Of a stretch of 64,000 nucleotides of DNA, positions 56,510-64,000 are shown one piece after another. The position numbers were made by a program, and so were the translations under genes. Every line of letters begins with the position of its first letter. The first letter of the stretch is position 1. Origin of the DNA: Chitinophaga pinensis (GTDB lineage: Bacteria > Bacteroidota > Bacteroidia > Chitinophagales > CAMDFR01); the NCBI GenBank assembly GCA_945897725.1, contig CAMDFR010000003.1:88059-152058 (forward strand), given 5' to 3'. Below the pieces are notes generated by a model. It did not search any database and was not told the DNA's origin. It worked only from the letters and a program-made list of their open reading frames with translations.

Positions 56510-57142
56510 TTATTGATGATACTGTCTTAAAACACTATCTGGAACGGCACTTCCCCCTTCTTTAAAGAAGTCTTTAATCATGAGTGATTGATTATAGGGA
56601 GACAATCCACCTTTACTATTTTTCATTTTTCTTTTTTGCACAGCATTGGAGATTGCTGACAAAGGGTTCATCACAGGATTTGGAGCCTTTATAATTGGGG
56701 CATGATCCATTTTTATTTCTGCACCATCCCCAACTTTGATTCCCGGAAACGGATCTGTAAATACCGTCTTAGCATCAGGATAAGCATGAACGGTAGTAGT
56801 GTTGAGCAAAATGGTATCATTTGTAAGTACAATTTGCTTCACATACCTTGTATTGTCCACGATAGAAGGTATTCGGACTTTTTGCACTTTGAAACCAGCA
56901 AAGGAAAACTGCACTAAATCACCTGGAGCAACGACCATAATAAATTGCCCACTATTGCTTGTTGCTGTAATACCACTCCTTGATAAATTTTTAAGAATAA
57001 CACCGGGAATGGGCAAATTTGATTCGTCATTTACCTGACCCATGAATTGAATATAATGTGGAATGGTATCTTGAGCATTTGATTTAAACGACCACGAAAC
57101 CAACATTACAAGAATCAGTATTATAGAAATATTGTTTTTCAA
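56510..57142 (-). CDS. Secreted protein with carboxypeptidase-regulatory-like domain
   Basis: The 210-residue protein has a signal peptide (1-24, ending SNAQ) and a carboxypeptidase D regulatory-like beta-sandwich (about 32-105: FMGQVNDESNLPIPGVIL, GQFIMVVAPGDLVQFSFAGF in part). The remaining 100 residues are Pro/Lys-rich and unstructured-looking. There is no TonB barrel after the domain, unlike SusC proteins. It begins two bases after the terC stop codon, so it is in the terC transcript. Function is unknown. Confidence 0.82.
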   Translation of the reverse strand: MKNNISIILILVMLVSWSFKSNAQDTIPHYIQFMGQVNDESNLPIPGVILKNLSRSGITATSNSGQFIMVVAPGDLVQFSFAGFKVQKVRIPSIVDNTRYVKQIVLTNDTILLNTTTVHAYPDAKTVFTDPFPGIKVGDGAEIKMDHAPIIKAPNPVMNPLSAISNAVQKRKMKNSKGGLSPYNQSLMIKDFFKEGGSAVPDSVLRQYHQ

Positions 57143-57144
57143 AC

Positions 57145-57954
57145 TTATGCTGTCTCCTCTTCAATTTTATTTACAGATACCTTTCTTATTTTGATATTGA
57201 TGTATTCCACCAATAAAGAAAAGCCTAATGCAACATAAACGTATGTTTTAGGGATTTCGTGCACTGTTACCATAGCTCCATCATGTGAAGAAATGTTAAA
57301 GCCTCCCATAGCGTCAAGGCCTGCATCGGCTACCAATAGAAATCCAATCATGGCTAAGAAAACCAATGCTAATGATTGTAATGTTGGATATCTATCTATG
57401 AAATCATTCACCTTAGCAGAAAAGAGCATCATTACAATCACCGCCAACACTACCGCTGTAATCATAACTGGCAAGTCTTTTGACAAACCAACCGCAGTAA
57501 GAATAGAATCAAAAGAGAATACCATGTCAATAATGATAATCTGCGCAATAACACTCCAAAAACTTACACGTACCTTTTCTTCTACTTTATGTTGTTCTTC
57601 GGCCTTTATCTTGCCTACAATTTCCTTGATACTTTTGTAAAGCAGAAACAATCCCCCTCCAAATAGAATGGTATCTCTTAAATTAGGTGCAAATGTAATG
57701 CTACCTATTACAGTAGAAAAAAATGGTGTGGTAGCGCCCGTTAGGAAAGATAATGTAGACAACAATGCTATTCTAAAAAACAAGGCAAGGAAAAGGCCTA
57801 AGCGACTTGTGCTCTTATGCTGTGCTTGTGGTAATTTGTTTACAGTAAGGGAAATAAAAATGATATTATCAATACCCAATACAATTTCCAAAAACGTCAG
57901 AGTGAACAAGGTGACATACGTTTGAGGATTTGATAAAATAGTAGCTATCTCCAT
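57145..57954 (-). CDS. TerC-family membrane protein
   Basis: The 269-residue protein has about seven membrane segments and the two family motifs FLEIVLGIDNIIFISL and IDMVFSFDSILTAVGLS, each with membrane-embedded acidic residues. TerC/Alx proteins are linked to tellurite resistance and manganese export. The frame reaches 57975 only through a GTG codon that overlaps the TAnnTTTG element, so I start at the ATG at 57954 (MEIATIL). It heads a run with the regulatory-domain and glycosyltransferase genes. Confidence 0.93.
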   Translation of the reverse strand: MEIATILSNPQTYVTLFTLTFLEIVLGIDNIIFISLTVNKLPQAQHKSTSRLGLFLALFFRIALLSTLSFLTGATTPFFSTVIGSITFAPNLRDTILFGGGLFLLYKSIKEIVGKIKAEEQHKVEEKVRVSFWSVIAQIIIIDMVFSFDSILTAVGLSKDLPVMITAVVLAVIVMMLFSAKVNDFIDRYPTLQSLALVFLAMIGFLLVADAGLDAMGGFNISSHDGAMVTVHEIPKTYVYVALGFSLLVEYINIKIRKVSVNKIEEETA

Positions 57955-57974
57955 AAATATTATATAATTGTGCA

Positions 57975-57982
57975 CAAAACTA
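57975..57982 (-). promoter_or_regulatory. -7 element of the terC operon
   Basis: TAGTTTTG on the minus strand matches TAnnTTTG, 21 bases before the ATG at 57954. Confidence 0.45.
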
Positions 57983-58161
57983 ATTCTATTTGAATAGAAT
58001 TGAATGTATTTTTAAGATATTTAACCTAAGTGCTCAGAGCTTGGTACACGCCCTTTTATTTATTGATATCGGATCGTAAAACGATCTTGGCATTGAACTT
58101 CGTCAAGATAAAGAAAATAGCTCCATAGCAATGTAAGTTTCATACTGCTATTTCGACAACA

Positions 58162-59466
58162 CTAGTTTTTAATTGCAAATTTTGAAATAAAAACGTTTAC
58201 TTTCTCCACCCACACATGTGGTATAAAGGCTATCAGAAGCAAGGGGAAAATAGTAACGTGCCAGCGTGGTAATCCGCAAAATGGAATGGTAAACATAAAG
58301 TAGAATGCCAATAAAGATAAGACAGCTATTTGAAACCTATCCTTTCTGTTCATTCTAAAAATCCCTAGAAGAATTATCAGCAACAGTGTCCAATGGATGA
58401 GCAAATAAAGAAAATGCTTGTAGGGGGCATACCAAGCATTCTTAAAATAAGTTGGGGATAGAATTTTATTCAATTGTAAGCCTCTTGTTAAGGTTGTATC
58501 AGCGGTGTAAATATCAAAAAAACCTGGCAGTAACCAATTCTTGGCTAACTTCTGTGGTATCACTCCCAATTGATTTATAGGACTTTTCTTCCAAGCATCA
58601 AAAGCCATGGAACTATAGAAAGAATCTCTCTTCGGATAAAGCTGACTAGGAGGAAGCGCGAGAATCGTGTTTAAATCAGCAATTTTTTGTTTAGGAATGT
58701 AAACATCCATATATTTCTCGAAGGAATGATGGCTACCATCTAAATTATCATTATTCCCAGAAAAAAGCACCACACCTCCGTGAAAAGATGTTAACTTAAA
58801 AATATTAAAGGTTTTATAATTCATTTCGCCGTTAATCAATAGGATAATGATTGGAAGCGACATTATTGTACCAGCGCTGAGCAGCAGTTGGTCCTTTATT
58901 TTAGGATAAATAAAATAGAAGATCGGAAACACACAGAATGCACATTCTATCCTATTAATCACACTTATTCCAACAAAAAGGGAAACCATAAACAAGTTAA
59001 ATAGGCTCGCCTTTTGGTTATTGATGCGAACCGCCATCCCAAAAGCCAATAACATGATTGAAAAAGATAAAGACTCTGTGAATACCATTCCATTGAAAAT
59101 GTGTATTTCTGGAACTAGAAATAAAAGCACGGCAAGACCATACAAGTTTCTCTTATAGTGTAACTCCAATTCTCTGATCAGAAAAATCGCTGATAGACAA
59201 AAAATAATGGTTTGAACAAAACCTATAAAGTATGGATGATAAGAGACGAGGGAACCAATGATAGCTAAAAAAAGCGAATAGAAGCGATGTCCAGCAGCAT
59301 TAATAGATGGATCAAAAAAACGAAACTCAGTATATTGACGAGCTAGCTCTAGAAACCTTATAGAATCGGATGTTGCAACATAGTGAAAGATAATCTGATT
59401 AATGAGCGTCAAGCAACAGCTTAACAAAATTAATATTAAATATTTCGGCTTAAAAATTGTTTTCAC
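58162..59466 (-). CDS. Polytopic membrane protein, possibly a GT-C-type glycosyltransferase
   Basis: The protein has about ten membrane segments and a large soluble loop in the second half (DGSHHSFEKYMDVYIP, SFYSSMAFDAWKK). Its layout recalls GT-C glycosyltransferases or O-antigen-type enzymes, but I recognise no signature, so the function is unknown. No ATG occurs before codon 130 or so; the best start is GTG at 59466 (MKTIFKPKYLILILL, a natural basic N-terminus before the first segment, 434 residues), with TTG at 59529 as a longer option. Confidence 0.75.
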   Translation of the reverse strand: MKTIFKPKYLILILLSCCLTLINQIIFHYVATSDSIRFLELARQYTEFRFFDPSINAAGHRFYSLFLAIIGSLVSYHPYFIGFVQTIIFCLSAIFLIRELELHYKRNLYGLAVLLFLVPEIHIFNGMVFTESLSFSIMLLAFGMAVRINNQKASLFNLFMVSLFVGISVINRIECAFCVFPIFYFIYPKIKDQLLLSAGTIMSLPIIILLINGEMNYKTFNIFKLTSFHGGVVLFSGNNDNLDGSHHSFEKYMDVYIPKQKIADLNTILALPPSQLYPKRDSFYSSMAFDAWKKSPINQLGVIPQKLAKNWLLPGFFDIYTADTTLTRGLQLNKILSPTYFKNAWYAPYKHFLYLLIHWTLLLIILLGIFRMNRKDRFQIAVLSLLAFYFMFTIPFCGLPRWHVTIFPLLLIAFIPHVWVEKVNVFISKFAIKN

Positions 59467-59529
59467 TGTATTTAGATTTGATATCCAGAATTTATTTCTG
59501 CCCACAAGATAAATATAAACACTGAACAA

Positions 59530-59829
59530 TAAAACCCAGCTATCTGAAAAAGAAAAACTGATAAAACGGGCTGATCTGAAGCTCTACTAGCCATGAATCT
59601 TTTGTATAAGTAGGACAAAGCATGCCTTCCAATAGTATATACTTAGGGCCTTCTAATAACTAGCTATTGTATCCATTGATACGTTTAAAACTTTCTTTGC
59701 TAAATATGAATCTTACATTGCTTCTTTTACCCTACTTTTATGTTTCGTTCAATATTGCGTTGCCTATTTTAACAATAGGAATATCATAAGGAACCTAGAA
59801 CAAATCACATTATTCATTGTTTTGCAAAG
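59530..59829. other. Divergent region upstream of crtI
   Basis: This 300-base gap separates the minus-strand membrane protein gene from crtI. It contains an imperfect dyad CCTATT-TTAAC-AATAGG at 59763-59779, about 50 bases before crtI, which could be an operator. No exact TAnnTTTG was found on the plus strand and no regulator gene is adjacent. Confidence 0.4.
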
Positions 59830-61308
59830 ATGTCTAAGAAAGTAATTATTATAGGTGCCGGCTTCTCCGGATTAAGCGCTGCAACATACCTAGCAGATCA
59901 GGGCCATGATGTTACAGTCATTGAAAAAAACGAAACTGCTGGTGGAAGGTGTTCAAAATTTGATGCTGCAGGATTTATGTTCGATATGGGACCCAGTTGG
60001 TATTGGATGCCAGATGTTTTTGAAAACTATTTTGGCGATTTTGGAAAAAAACCATCGGATTATTACGATTTAAAAAGACTAGATCCTTCCTACAAAATCT
60101 TCTTCAACAAAGGAGACGAAGTTGATATGCCCGCCTCCTTGAGCGACTTGGAACGATTATTCGAATCATTGGAAGCTGGTTCTAGCAAAAAATTGAAAAA
60201 ATTTCTTGAGCATGCCAAGTACAAATACGACACGGGCATGAATGACTTTGTTCATAGGCCTTCCCACTCTATTTTTGATTTCTTAGATATCAGACTAATT
60301 CCATTGGCACTTAAGTTAGATTTATTCAAATCCTTATCCGCCCATGTCGCATCTCTTTTCAAGCATGAGAAAATTAAAAAAATGCTTGAATTTCCAGTTT
60401 ATTTCCTAGGGGCATTGCCTTCCAAAACACCCGCCATGTATAGCTTAATGAACTATGCAGATCTAGTATTAGGCACCTGGTATCCAATGGGTGGAATGTA
60501 TAAAATTATTGATGGCATGGAGTCTCTTGCCAAAGAAAAAGGTGTCAAGTTTATATACAATGAAGCCATCGAAAAAATACATATCGTGCAGGAAAAGGCA
60601 CAAAGTGTGAGTACACAAAAAGGGAATTATGATTGTGAGATTTTGATTGCCTCTGCCGATTATCAGCATGTAGAACAAACCTTGTTGCCACTGGCCTATA
60701 GAAAATATGACGAGAAATATTGGAACACAAGAAGCATGGCACCTTCCTCCCTCATTTTCTATCTTGGCATAGACAAAAAATTAAAAAATCTGCTTCATCA
60801 TAATTTGTTTTTTGACAAATCTTTTGAAAAATTTGGTGACGAAATATATACCGATCCGCAATGGCCTACAGAACCGCTCTTTTATGTATGTTGTCCATCT
60901 GTTACAGATGCTTCGGTAGCTCCCGAAGGCAAAGAAAATCTCTTTATCTTAATCCCTCTCGCTCCAGATTTAGAAGACACAGAAGAAAAGAGGGAAAAGT
61001 GTTTTGAACAAGTAATGAGTCGACTAGAAGGGCTCACAGGAGAAACCATTAAAGAGCATATTATTTATAAAAAATCATTTGCCCACAAAGACTTTAAAAG
61101 TAGATATCATGCCTTCAAGGGAAATGCTTATGGATTAGCAAATACCTTACTACAAACTGCCGCTCTAAAGCCAAGTATCAAAAACCCAAAAGTGTCAAAC
61201 CTATACTATACCGGTCAACTGACTGTTCCAGGCCCAGGGGTGCCTCCTTCGCTGATTTCAGGAAAAGTAGTGGCCAATGAGGCAATGAAGGATGCGAAAA
61301 CCAAATAA
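59830..61308 (+). CDS. crtI: Phytoene desaturase
   Basis: This flavin-dependent enzyme introduces double bonds into phytoene on the way to lycopene. The 492-residue protein has the N-terminal FAD-binding VIIGAGFSGLSAATYLADQG (core GAGFSG), DMGPSWYWMPD and the C-terminal carotenoid-oxidoreductase signature GQLTVPGPGVPPSLISGK. crtB follows 83 bases downstream. A desaturase for acyclic C40 substrates is certain; the number of desaturations is not. Confidence 0.95.
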   Translation: MSKKVIIIGAGFSGLSAATYLADQGHDVTVIEKNETAGGRCSKFDAAGFMFDMGPSWYWMPDVFENYFGDFGKKPSDYYDLKRLDPSYKIFFNKGDEVDMPASLSDLERLFESLEAGSSKKLKKFLEHAKYKYDTGMNDFVHRPSHSIFDFLDIRLIPLALKLDLFKSLSAHVASLFKHEKIKKMLEFPVYFLGALPSKTPAMYSLMNYADLVLGTWYPMGGMYKIIDGMESLAKEKGVKFIYNEAIEKIHIVQEKAQSVSTQKGNYDCEILIASADYQHVEQTLLPLAYRKYDEKYWNTRSMAPSSLIFYLGIDKKLKNLLHHNLFFDKSFEKFGDEIYTDPQWPTEPLFYVCCPSVTDASVAPEGKENLFILIPLAPDLEDTEEKREKCFEQVMSRLEGLTGETIKEHIIYKKSFAHKDFKSRYHAFKGNAYGLANTLLQTAALKPSIKNPKVSNLYYTGQLTVPGPGVPPSLISGKVVANEAMKDAKTK

Positions 61309-61355
61309 TCATCTATTAATCTCAACAATAATCGTTAGAATAAACTTTTTTGAAA

Positions 61356-61363
61356 TATTTTTG
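61356..61363 (+). promoter_or_regulatory. -7 element of crtB
   Basis: TATTTTTG matches TAnnTTTG, 29 bases before the crtB ATG at 61392. It would allow crtB to be transcribed apart from crtI. Confidence 0.4.
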
Positions 61364-61391
61364 TTATACATTCATTGTAATCATATATAAC

Positions 61392-62210
61392 ATGAATTTA
61401 TTTCACCGCACTGCTTACGATACTAGCAAGTTAATTACCAGAGCATATAGCACTTCTTTTATGCTTGGAATTCGCACGCTCAGCAAAAAATTCCATGATC
61501 CTGTCTTTGGCATTTATGGAATGGTTCGTTATGCAGATGAAATCGTTGATAGTTTTCATGATTTTGACAAAAAAAAACTTTTACAAAGATTCAAAGCAGA
61601 TACCTTCAGCGCTATTGAAGATGGAATCAGTTTAAACCCTGTATTACACTCTTTCCAGAGAACAGTGCATCAATATGGTATCGACAATGATTTAATCATT
61701 GCCTTTTTCAATAGTATGGAAATGGACTTAGAACAAAAGAATCACGATCCACTCACCTATAAGGAATACATTTATGGTTCTGCTGAAGTGGTGGGTTTAA
61801 TGTGTTTAAAGGTATTCACCGAAAATGATATCGCCTTATATCAAAGACTAGAAAAACCTGCTCGCTCTTTAGGCGCGGCCTTCCAAAAAGTGAATTTTTT
61901 GAGAGATATTCAAAGTGATTTTGCTGAACGTGGACGCGTGTATTTTCCGGGTGTTGATTTAAATGAATTTACCTTAGAGAAAAAGACATTGATTGAAAAA
62001 GATATTCTAAAGGATTTTGAAGATGCCTATATTGGCATTCAGAATCTTCCCTCGTCATCTTCTAAGGGAGTGATGTTAGCCTATCAATTCTATCTCAAGC
62101 TTTTTGAGAAAATTGTCAAAACTCCAGCAGATAGATTACAAGAGACAAGAATTCGGGTGCCAGATTATCAGAAGGCTGGACTTATGATCAATGCTATGCT
62201 AGGTATTTAA
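61392..62210 (+). CDS. crtB: Phytoene synthase
   Basis: The enzyme joins two geranylgeranyl diphosphates into phytoene. The 272-residue protein has both aspartate-rich motifs, DEIVD (49-53) and NFLRDIQSD with the preceding QKV, plus RVYFP and the YGSAEVVGLM region. The frame is open 14 codons upstream, but MNLFHRTAYDTSKLITR is the usual N-terminus and the TAnnTTTG element lies within the longer form. It makes, with crtI, the start of a carotenoid pathway; no cyclase or hydroxylase gene is in the window. Confidence 0.95.
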   Translation: MNLFHRTAYDTSKLITRAYSTSFMLGIRTLSKKFHDPVFGIYGMVRYADEIVDSFHDFDKKKLLQRFKADTFSAIEDGISLNPVLHSFQRTVHQYGIDNDLIIAFFNSMEMDLEQKNHDPLTYKEYIYGSAEVVGLMCLKVFTENDIALYQRLEKPARSLGAAFQKVNFLRDIQSDFAERGRVYFPGVDLNEFTLEKKTLIEKDILKDFEDAYIGIQNLPSSSSKGVMLAYQFYLKLFEKIVKTPADRLQETRIRVPDYQKAGLMINAMLGI

Positions 62211-62271
62211 ATCGCTATATCTTTGCTTAAGACATTTTTTAGTATGCCCAAAAATTCTGCAATACCTTTTT

Positions 62272-62877
62272 CTAAACTATAGTTCGAAACGTCAAATTAA
62301 TCCTTGATTTATTATGCTTGGCAGAAGGTGGCAATCGATGCAACCAATGACTTTGAGTTGTATCCTTCATCACCAACAAACTTCCATGTTCTAAAACAAG
62401 AGACACCAATTCTTTCGTCAGCTTATGTTTGAATGAAAATTTTCTTTCAGCACCAAAACTCAATGACGCAATGGCTCCATTTTTCTTCAAATCTTTTTCT
62501 GCATCACTATGCCATGCCATGCCTTCTGTACCATCATGATATAAATTTAAAAGACAAGAATTAAAAGATTCTCCTGTTTCCTTTTCCACCAACTTCTTTA
62601 ATTCTAAAAGTTCTTTTGTCCAAGGCAAGGCTTTTTTCACAATGTTAGAATATTTGTATTCATATGCCAAATCTCCATACCATGCTGCTTTGCGCTTGGT
62701 AATAATATGTTTTCCAAAAATGATTGCTTCGTCATTTTTCCATTCAATCTGATGCAACAATTGATGATGATAGGCATCTGCCGCCTGCAAGGAAATGAGC
62801 CTCCCCAAATAATGAACCACCCCATCTTTTGGCAAAAGATTAAGGCTATAATCTTTATTATCGTCAAATAAATTCAT
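62272..62877 (-). CDS. AlkB-like 2-oxoglutarate/Fe(II) dioxygenase
   Basis: The 201-residue protein is of the AlkB/ALKBH2 group of oxidative demethylases that remove methyl groups from N1-methyladenine and N3-methylcytosine. Iron ligands are His123 and Asp125 (WHSDAEKDL) and His180 (SHWLHRLP); the 2-oxoglutarate-binding Arg pair is in SRINLTFR (Arg192, Arg198). SLSFGAERKF is also a family motif. The gene is convergent with crtB and stands alone. Confidence 0.93.
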   Translation of the reverse strand: MNLFDDNKDYSLNLLPKDGVVHYLGRLISLQAADAYHHQLLHQIEWKNDEAIIFGKHIITKRKAAWYGDLAYEYKYSNIVKKALPWTKELLELKKLVEKETGESFNSCLLNLYHDGTEGMAWHSDAEKDLKKNGAIASLSFGAERKFSFKHKLTKELVSLVLEHGSLLVMKDTTQSHWLHRLPPSAKHNKSRINLTFRTIV

Positions 62878-62996
62878 TTCAAATATTGATGTTAATGCTG
62901 CACAATTATAATCCTTCTTTCTTAATGAATCTGCTCAGAAATGAAAAAAAATTAGAACGATGAAAGATAGAAAGCCATACAACACAGTACTTGAGA

Positions 62997-63413
62997 TTAT
63001 TGGCCCTCTAGAATATAGGCAATCGTTTTGAGTACGGCATTTTTTGCGATTTCTTGATGATCAAACGACGCACCCGTTTTTTTATTTTTCCAATGTATGG
63101 AGAAGGTAATTTTTGTCTCGTTACCTGATATTGGCTCCGCGAGATTCTCCACATATCCTTCGAAAGTTGGATGCTCTAGAATTAGAAATTTTACCCAAAA
63201 AGGAGCGCAGCTTATTTTTTCAACTACTCTGGATGTGTTATTATCAGGGAAGGTAAGGTCCATCGCTCTAATGACATAGGCGTCGTTTCTTTCCAACAAT
63301 TCGACATTACTGACACCCGGCACGAAATTTTCTGGATGATTGATTTTATATAAAAAGTGTTCCCATACCAAACTTAATGGGGCTTTTACGATCTGAGAAT
63401 ATTGTACCATCAT
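62997..63413 (-). CDS. SRPBCC-superfamily protein
   Basis: The 138-residue protein has the START/SRPBCC pattern: MVQYSQIVKAPLSLVWEHF at the start, an alternating strand core, and a C-terminal helix (EIAKNAVLKTIAYIL). It resembles the AtaL-like/DUF1857 group. Such proteins hold hydrophobic ligands in a cavity; no ligand can be named. It directly abuts the upstream LLM oxidoreductase gene with no gap, so the two are cotranscribed and may share a substrate. Confidence 0.8.
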   Translation of the reverse strand: MMVQYSQIVKAPLSLVWEHFLYKINHPENFVPGVSNVELLERNDAYVIRAMDLTFPDNNTSRVVEKISCAPFWVKFLILEHPTFEGYVENLAEPISGNETKITFSIHWKNKKTGASFDHQEIAKNAVLKTIAYILEGQ

Positions 63414-64000
63414 TTATTTATTTAAGGAAGCATTAACCAATGGCGCTACTTTAGTACCAATCAATTCTATGGATTGCATCAACTTTTCGTGTGACAAGCC
63501 AGCATTATCCATCTGAAAAGTGACTCTTGAAATGCCACCTAATGCCTCACTATGTCGAATTATTTTTTGGGCTACTTCTTCAGGAGAGCCTAAAAGCATA
63601 GATCCTAAGGGACCCATCTGAGCTTCAAAATGTTCCATTCTTACTGGCGCCCATCCTCGCTCTTTACCAATTCTTGTAAAGGTTTCGGCATATCCCGGAT
63701 AATAATCATCGATGATTTCTTTGGTATTATTGGCAACATAACCTAGAGAATGTAAGCCCACTTTTAATTTTTCAGCAGCATGGCCTGCTTCTTTACCTGC
63801 TTTCTTGTAGAGATCTATTAATGGACGAAAACGATGTGTTTCTCCACCTATAATGGCAACCATTAAGGGAAGTCCCAAATGGCCCGCACGAACAAAAGAT
63901 TGAGGCGTCCCGCCTACACCTAGCCAGATAGGGAGAGATGCTTGTAATGGTCTAGGATAGATGGCTTGATTATATAAGGCAGGTCTAAATTTTCCTGACC
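63414..64000 (-). CDS. LLM-class flavin-dependent oxidoreductase, C-terminal part
   Basis: The frame enters from the right edge and codes for the last 195 or so residues. It shows PIWLGVGGTPQSFVRAGHLGLPLMVAIIG near the entry (core WLGVGG and AGHLGLPL), FRPLIDLYKKAG, and the C-terminal GSPEEVAQKI region, typical of luciferase-like monooxygenases. The start, and most of the FMN/F420 site, lie outside the window. It is followed at once by the SRPBCC gene. Confidence 0.9.
   Translation of the reverse strand, partial: SGKFRPALYNQAIYPRPLQASLPIWLGVGGTPQSFVRAGHLGLPLMVAIIGGETHRFRPLIDLYKKAGKEAGHAAEKLKVGLHSLGYVANNTKEIIDDYYPGYAETFTRIGKERGWAPVRMEHFEAQMGPLGSMLLGSPEEVAQKIIRHSEALGGISRVTFQMDNAGLSHEKLMQSIELIGTKVAPLVNASLNK

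Noticed and set aside
58072..58086. Hairpin GATCGT-AAA-ACGATC after the membrane protein gene
   Set aside because: No T-rich tail on the minus strand, and too small to call a terminator or operator.
59640..59829. Possible crtI promoter
   Set aside because: Only one-mismatch versions of TAnnTTTG occur (for example TACTTTTA), which are not reliable.
1..64000. tRNA, rRNA, insertion sequence, phage or defence genes
   Set aside because: No T-loop-like or rRNA sequence and no transposase, integrase, restriction or Cas motif was recognised by reading both strands.

Overview
The window looks like chromosomal DNA of a gliding, type IX secretion-bearing member of the Bacteroidota. The evidence is gldA, gldB, gldF and gldG homologues, two proteins with complete C-terminal type A sorting domains, a giant SprB-like repeat protein, A-rich leaders without clear Shine-Dalgarno sequences, and a recurrent TAnnTTTG promoter element upstream of about 19 genes. 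Base composition is AT-rich. I cannot place it below phylum. No rRNA, tRNA, CRISPR array, transposase, integrase or phage gene was seen; nearly everything is housekeeping or surface/motility DNA.

Layout. 1-10233 (minus): the N-terminal 3411 codons of a giant secreted adhesin-like protein (signal peptide, DUF7948-like domain, beta-propeller-like repeats, GEVED domain, PKD-like domain, then almost nine copies of a 263-265 residue three-module super-repeat running off the left edge). 10547-13885 (minus): lipoamide dehydrogenase, a small Tudor/CarD-like protein and a secreted Kazal-like/PKD protein with a type IX signal. 14041-19627 (plus): trmB, an alkyltransferase-like protein, then gldA-gldF-gldG and a DUF4340 gene. 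19636-25501: WYL regulator, two outer-membrane barrels, nadE, gldB. 25532-29530 (minus): apaG, gmk, yicC, htpG. 29730-31307: a secreted cytochrome c/copper monooxygenase-like protein. 31639-34707 (minus): M42 peptidase, pyruvate kinase and a small partner. 35012-37246 (plus): acpP-fabF-rnc. 37301-41515 (minus): frr, pyrH and a MoxR-like ATPase/VWA pair. 41626-44245: Rieske protein, aminotransferase, mannose-1-phosphate guanylyltransferase. 44535-53637: recQ, rho, serS, a DUF3078 protein, ctlX and an arginine deiminase-like gene. 53634-59466 (minus): serA, a GT39-like glycosyltransferase, a secreted regulatory-like domain protein, terC and a polytopic membrane protein. 59830-62210 (plus): crtI-crtB. 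62272-64000 (minus): an AlkB-like oxygenase, an SRPBCC protein and a truncated LLM flavin oxidoreductase.

How the parts work together. The Gld proteins belong to the gliding/type IX apparatus, and the giant protein and the two proteins with sorting domains are its likely cargo. acpP-fabF-rnc faces away from pyk, an order common in this phylum. ctlX and the deiminase lie in tandem and probably both act on arginine or citrulline. crtI and crtB supply an acyclic carotenoid backbone. Intrinsic terminators are clear at several gene ends, and two terminator-like hairpins sit directly before the start codons of yicC and pyrH, where they may act as attenuators. An intergenic element at 31411-31505 has the look of a structured RNA. 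I found no convincing new multi-gene system; the best leads are the giant repeat protein, the Kazal-like cargo, the cytochrome c-monooxygenase fusion, the 31.4 kb structured element and the two leader hairpins.
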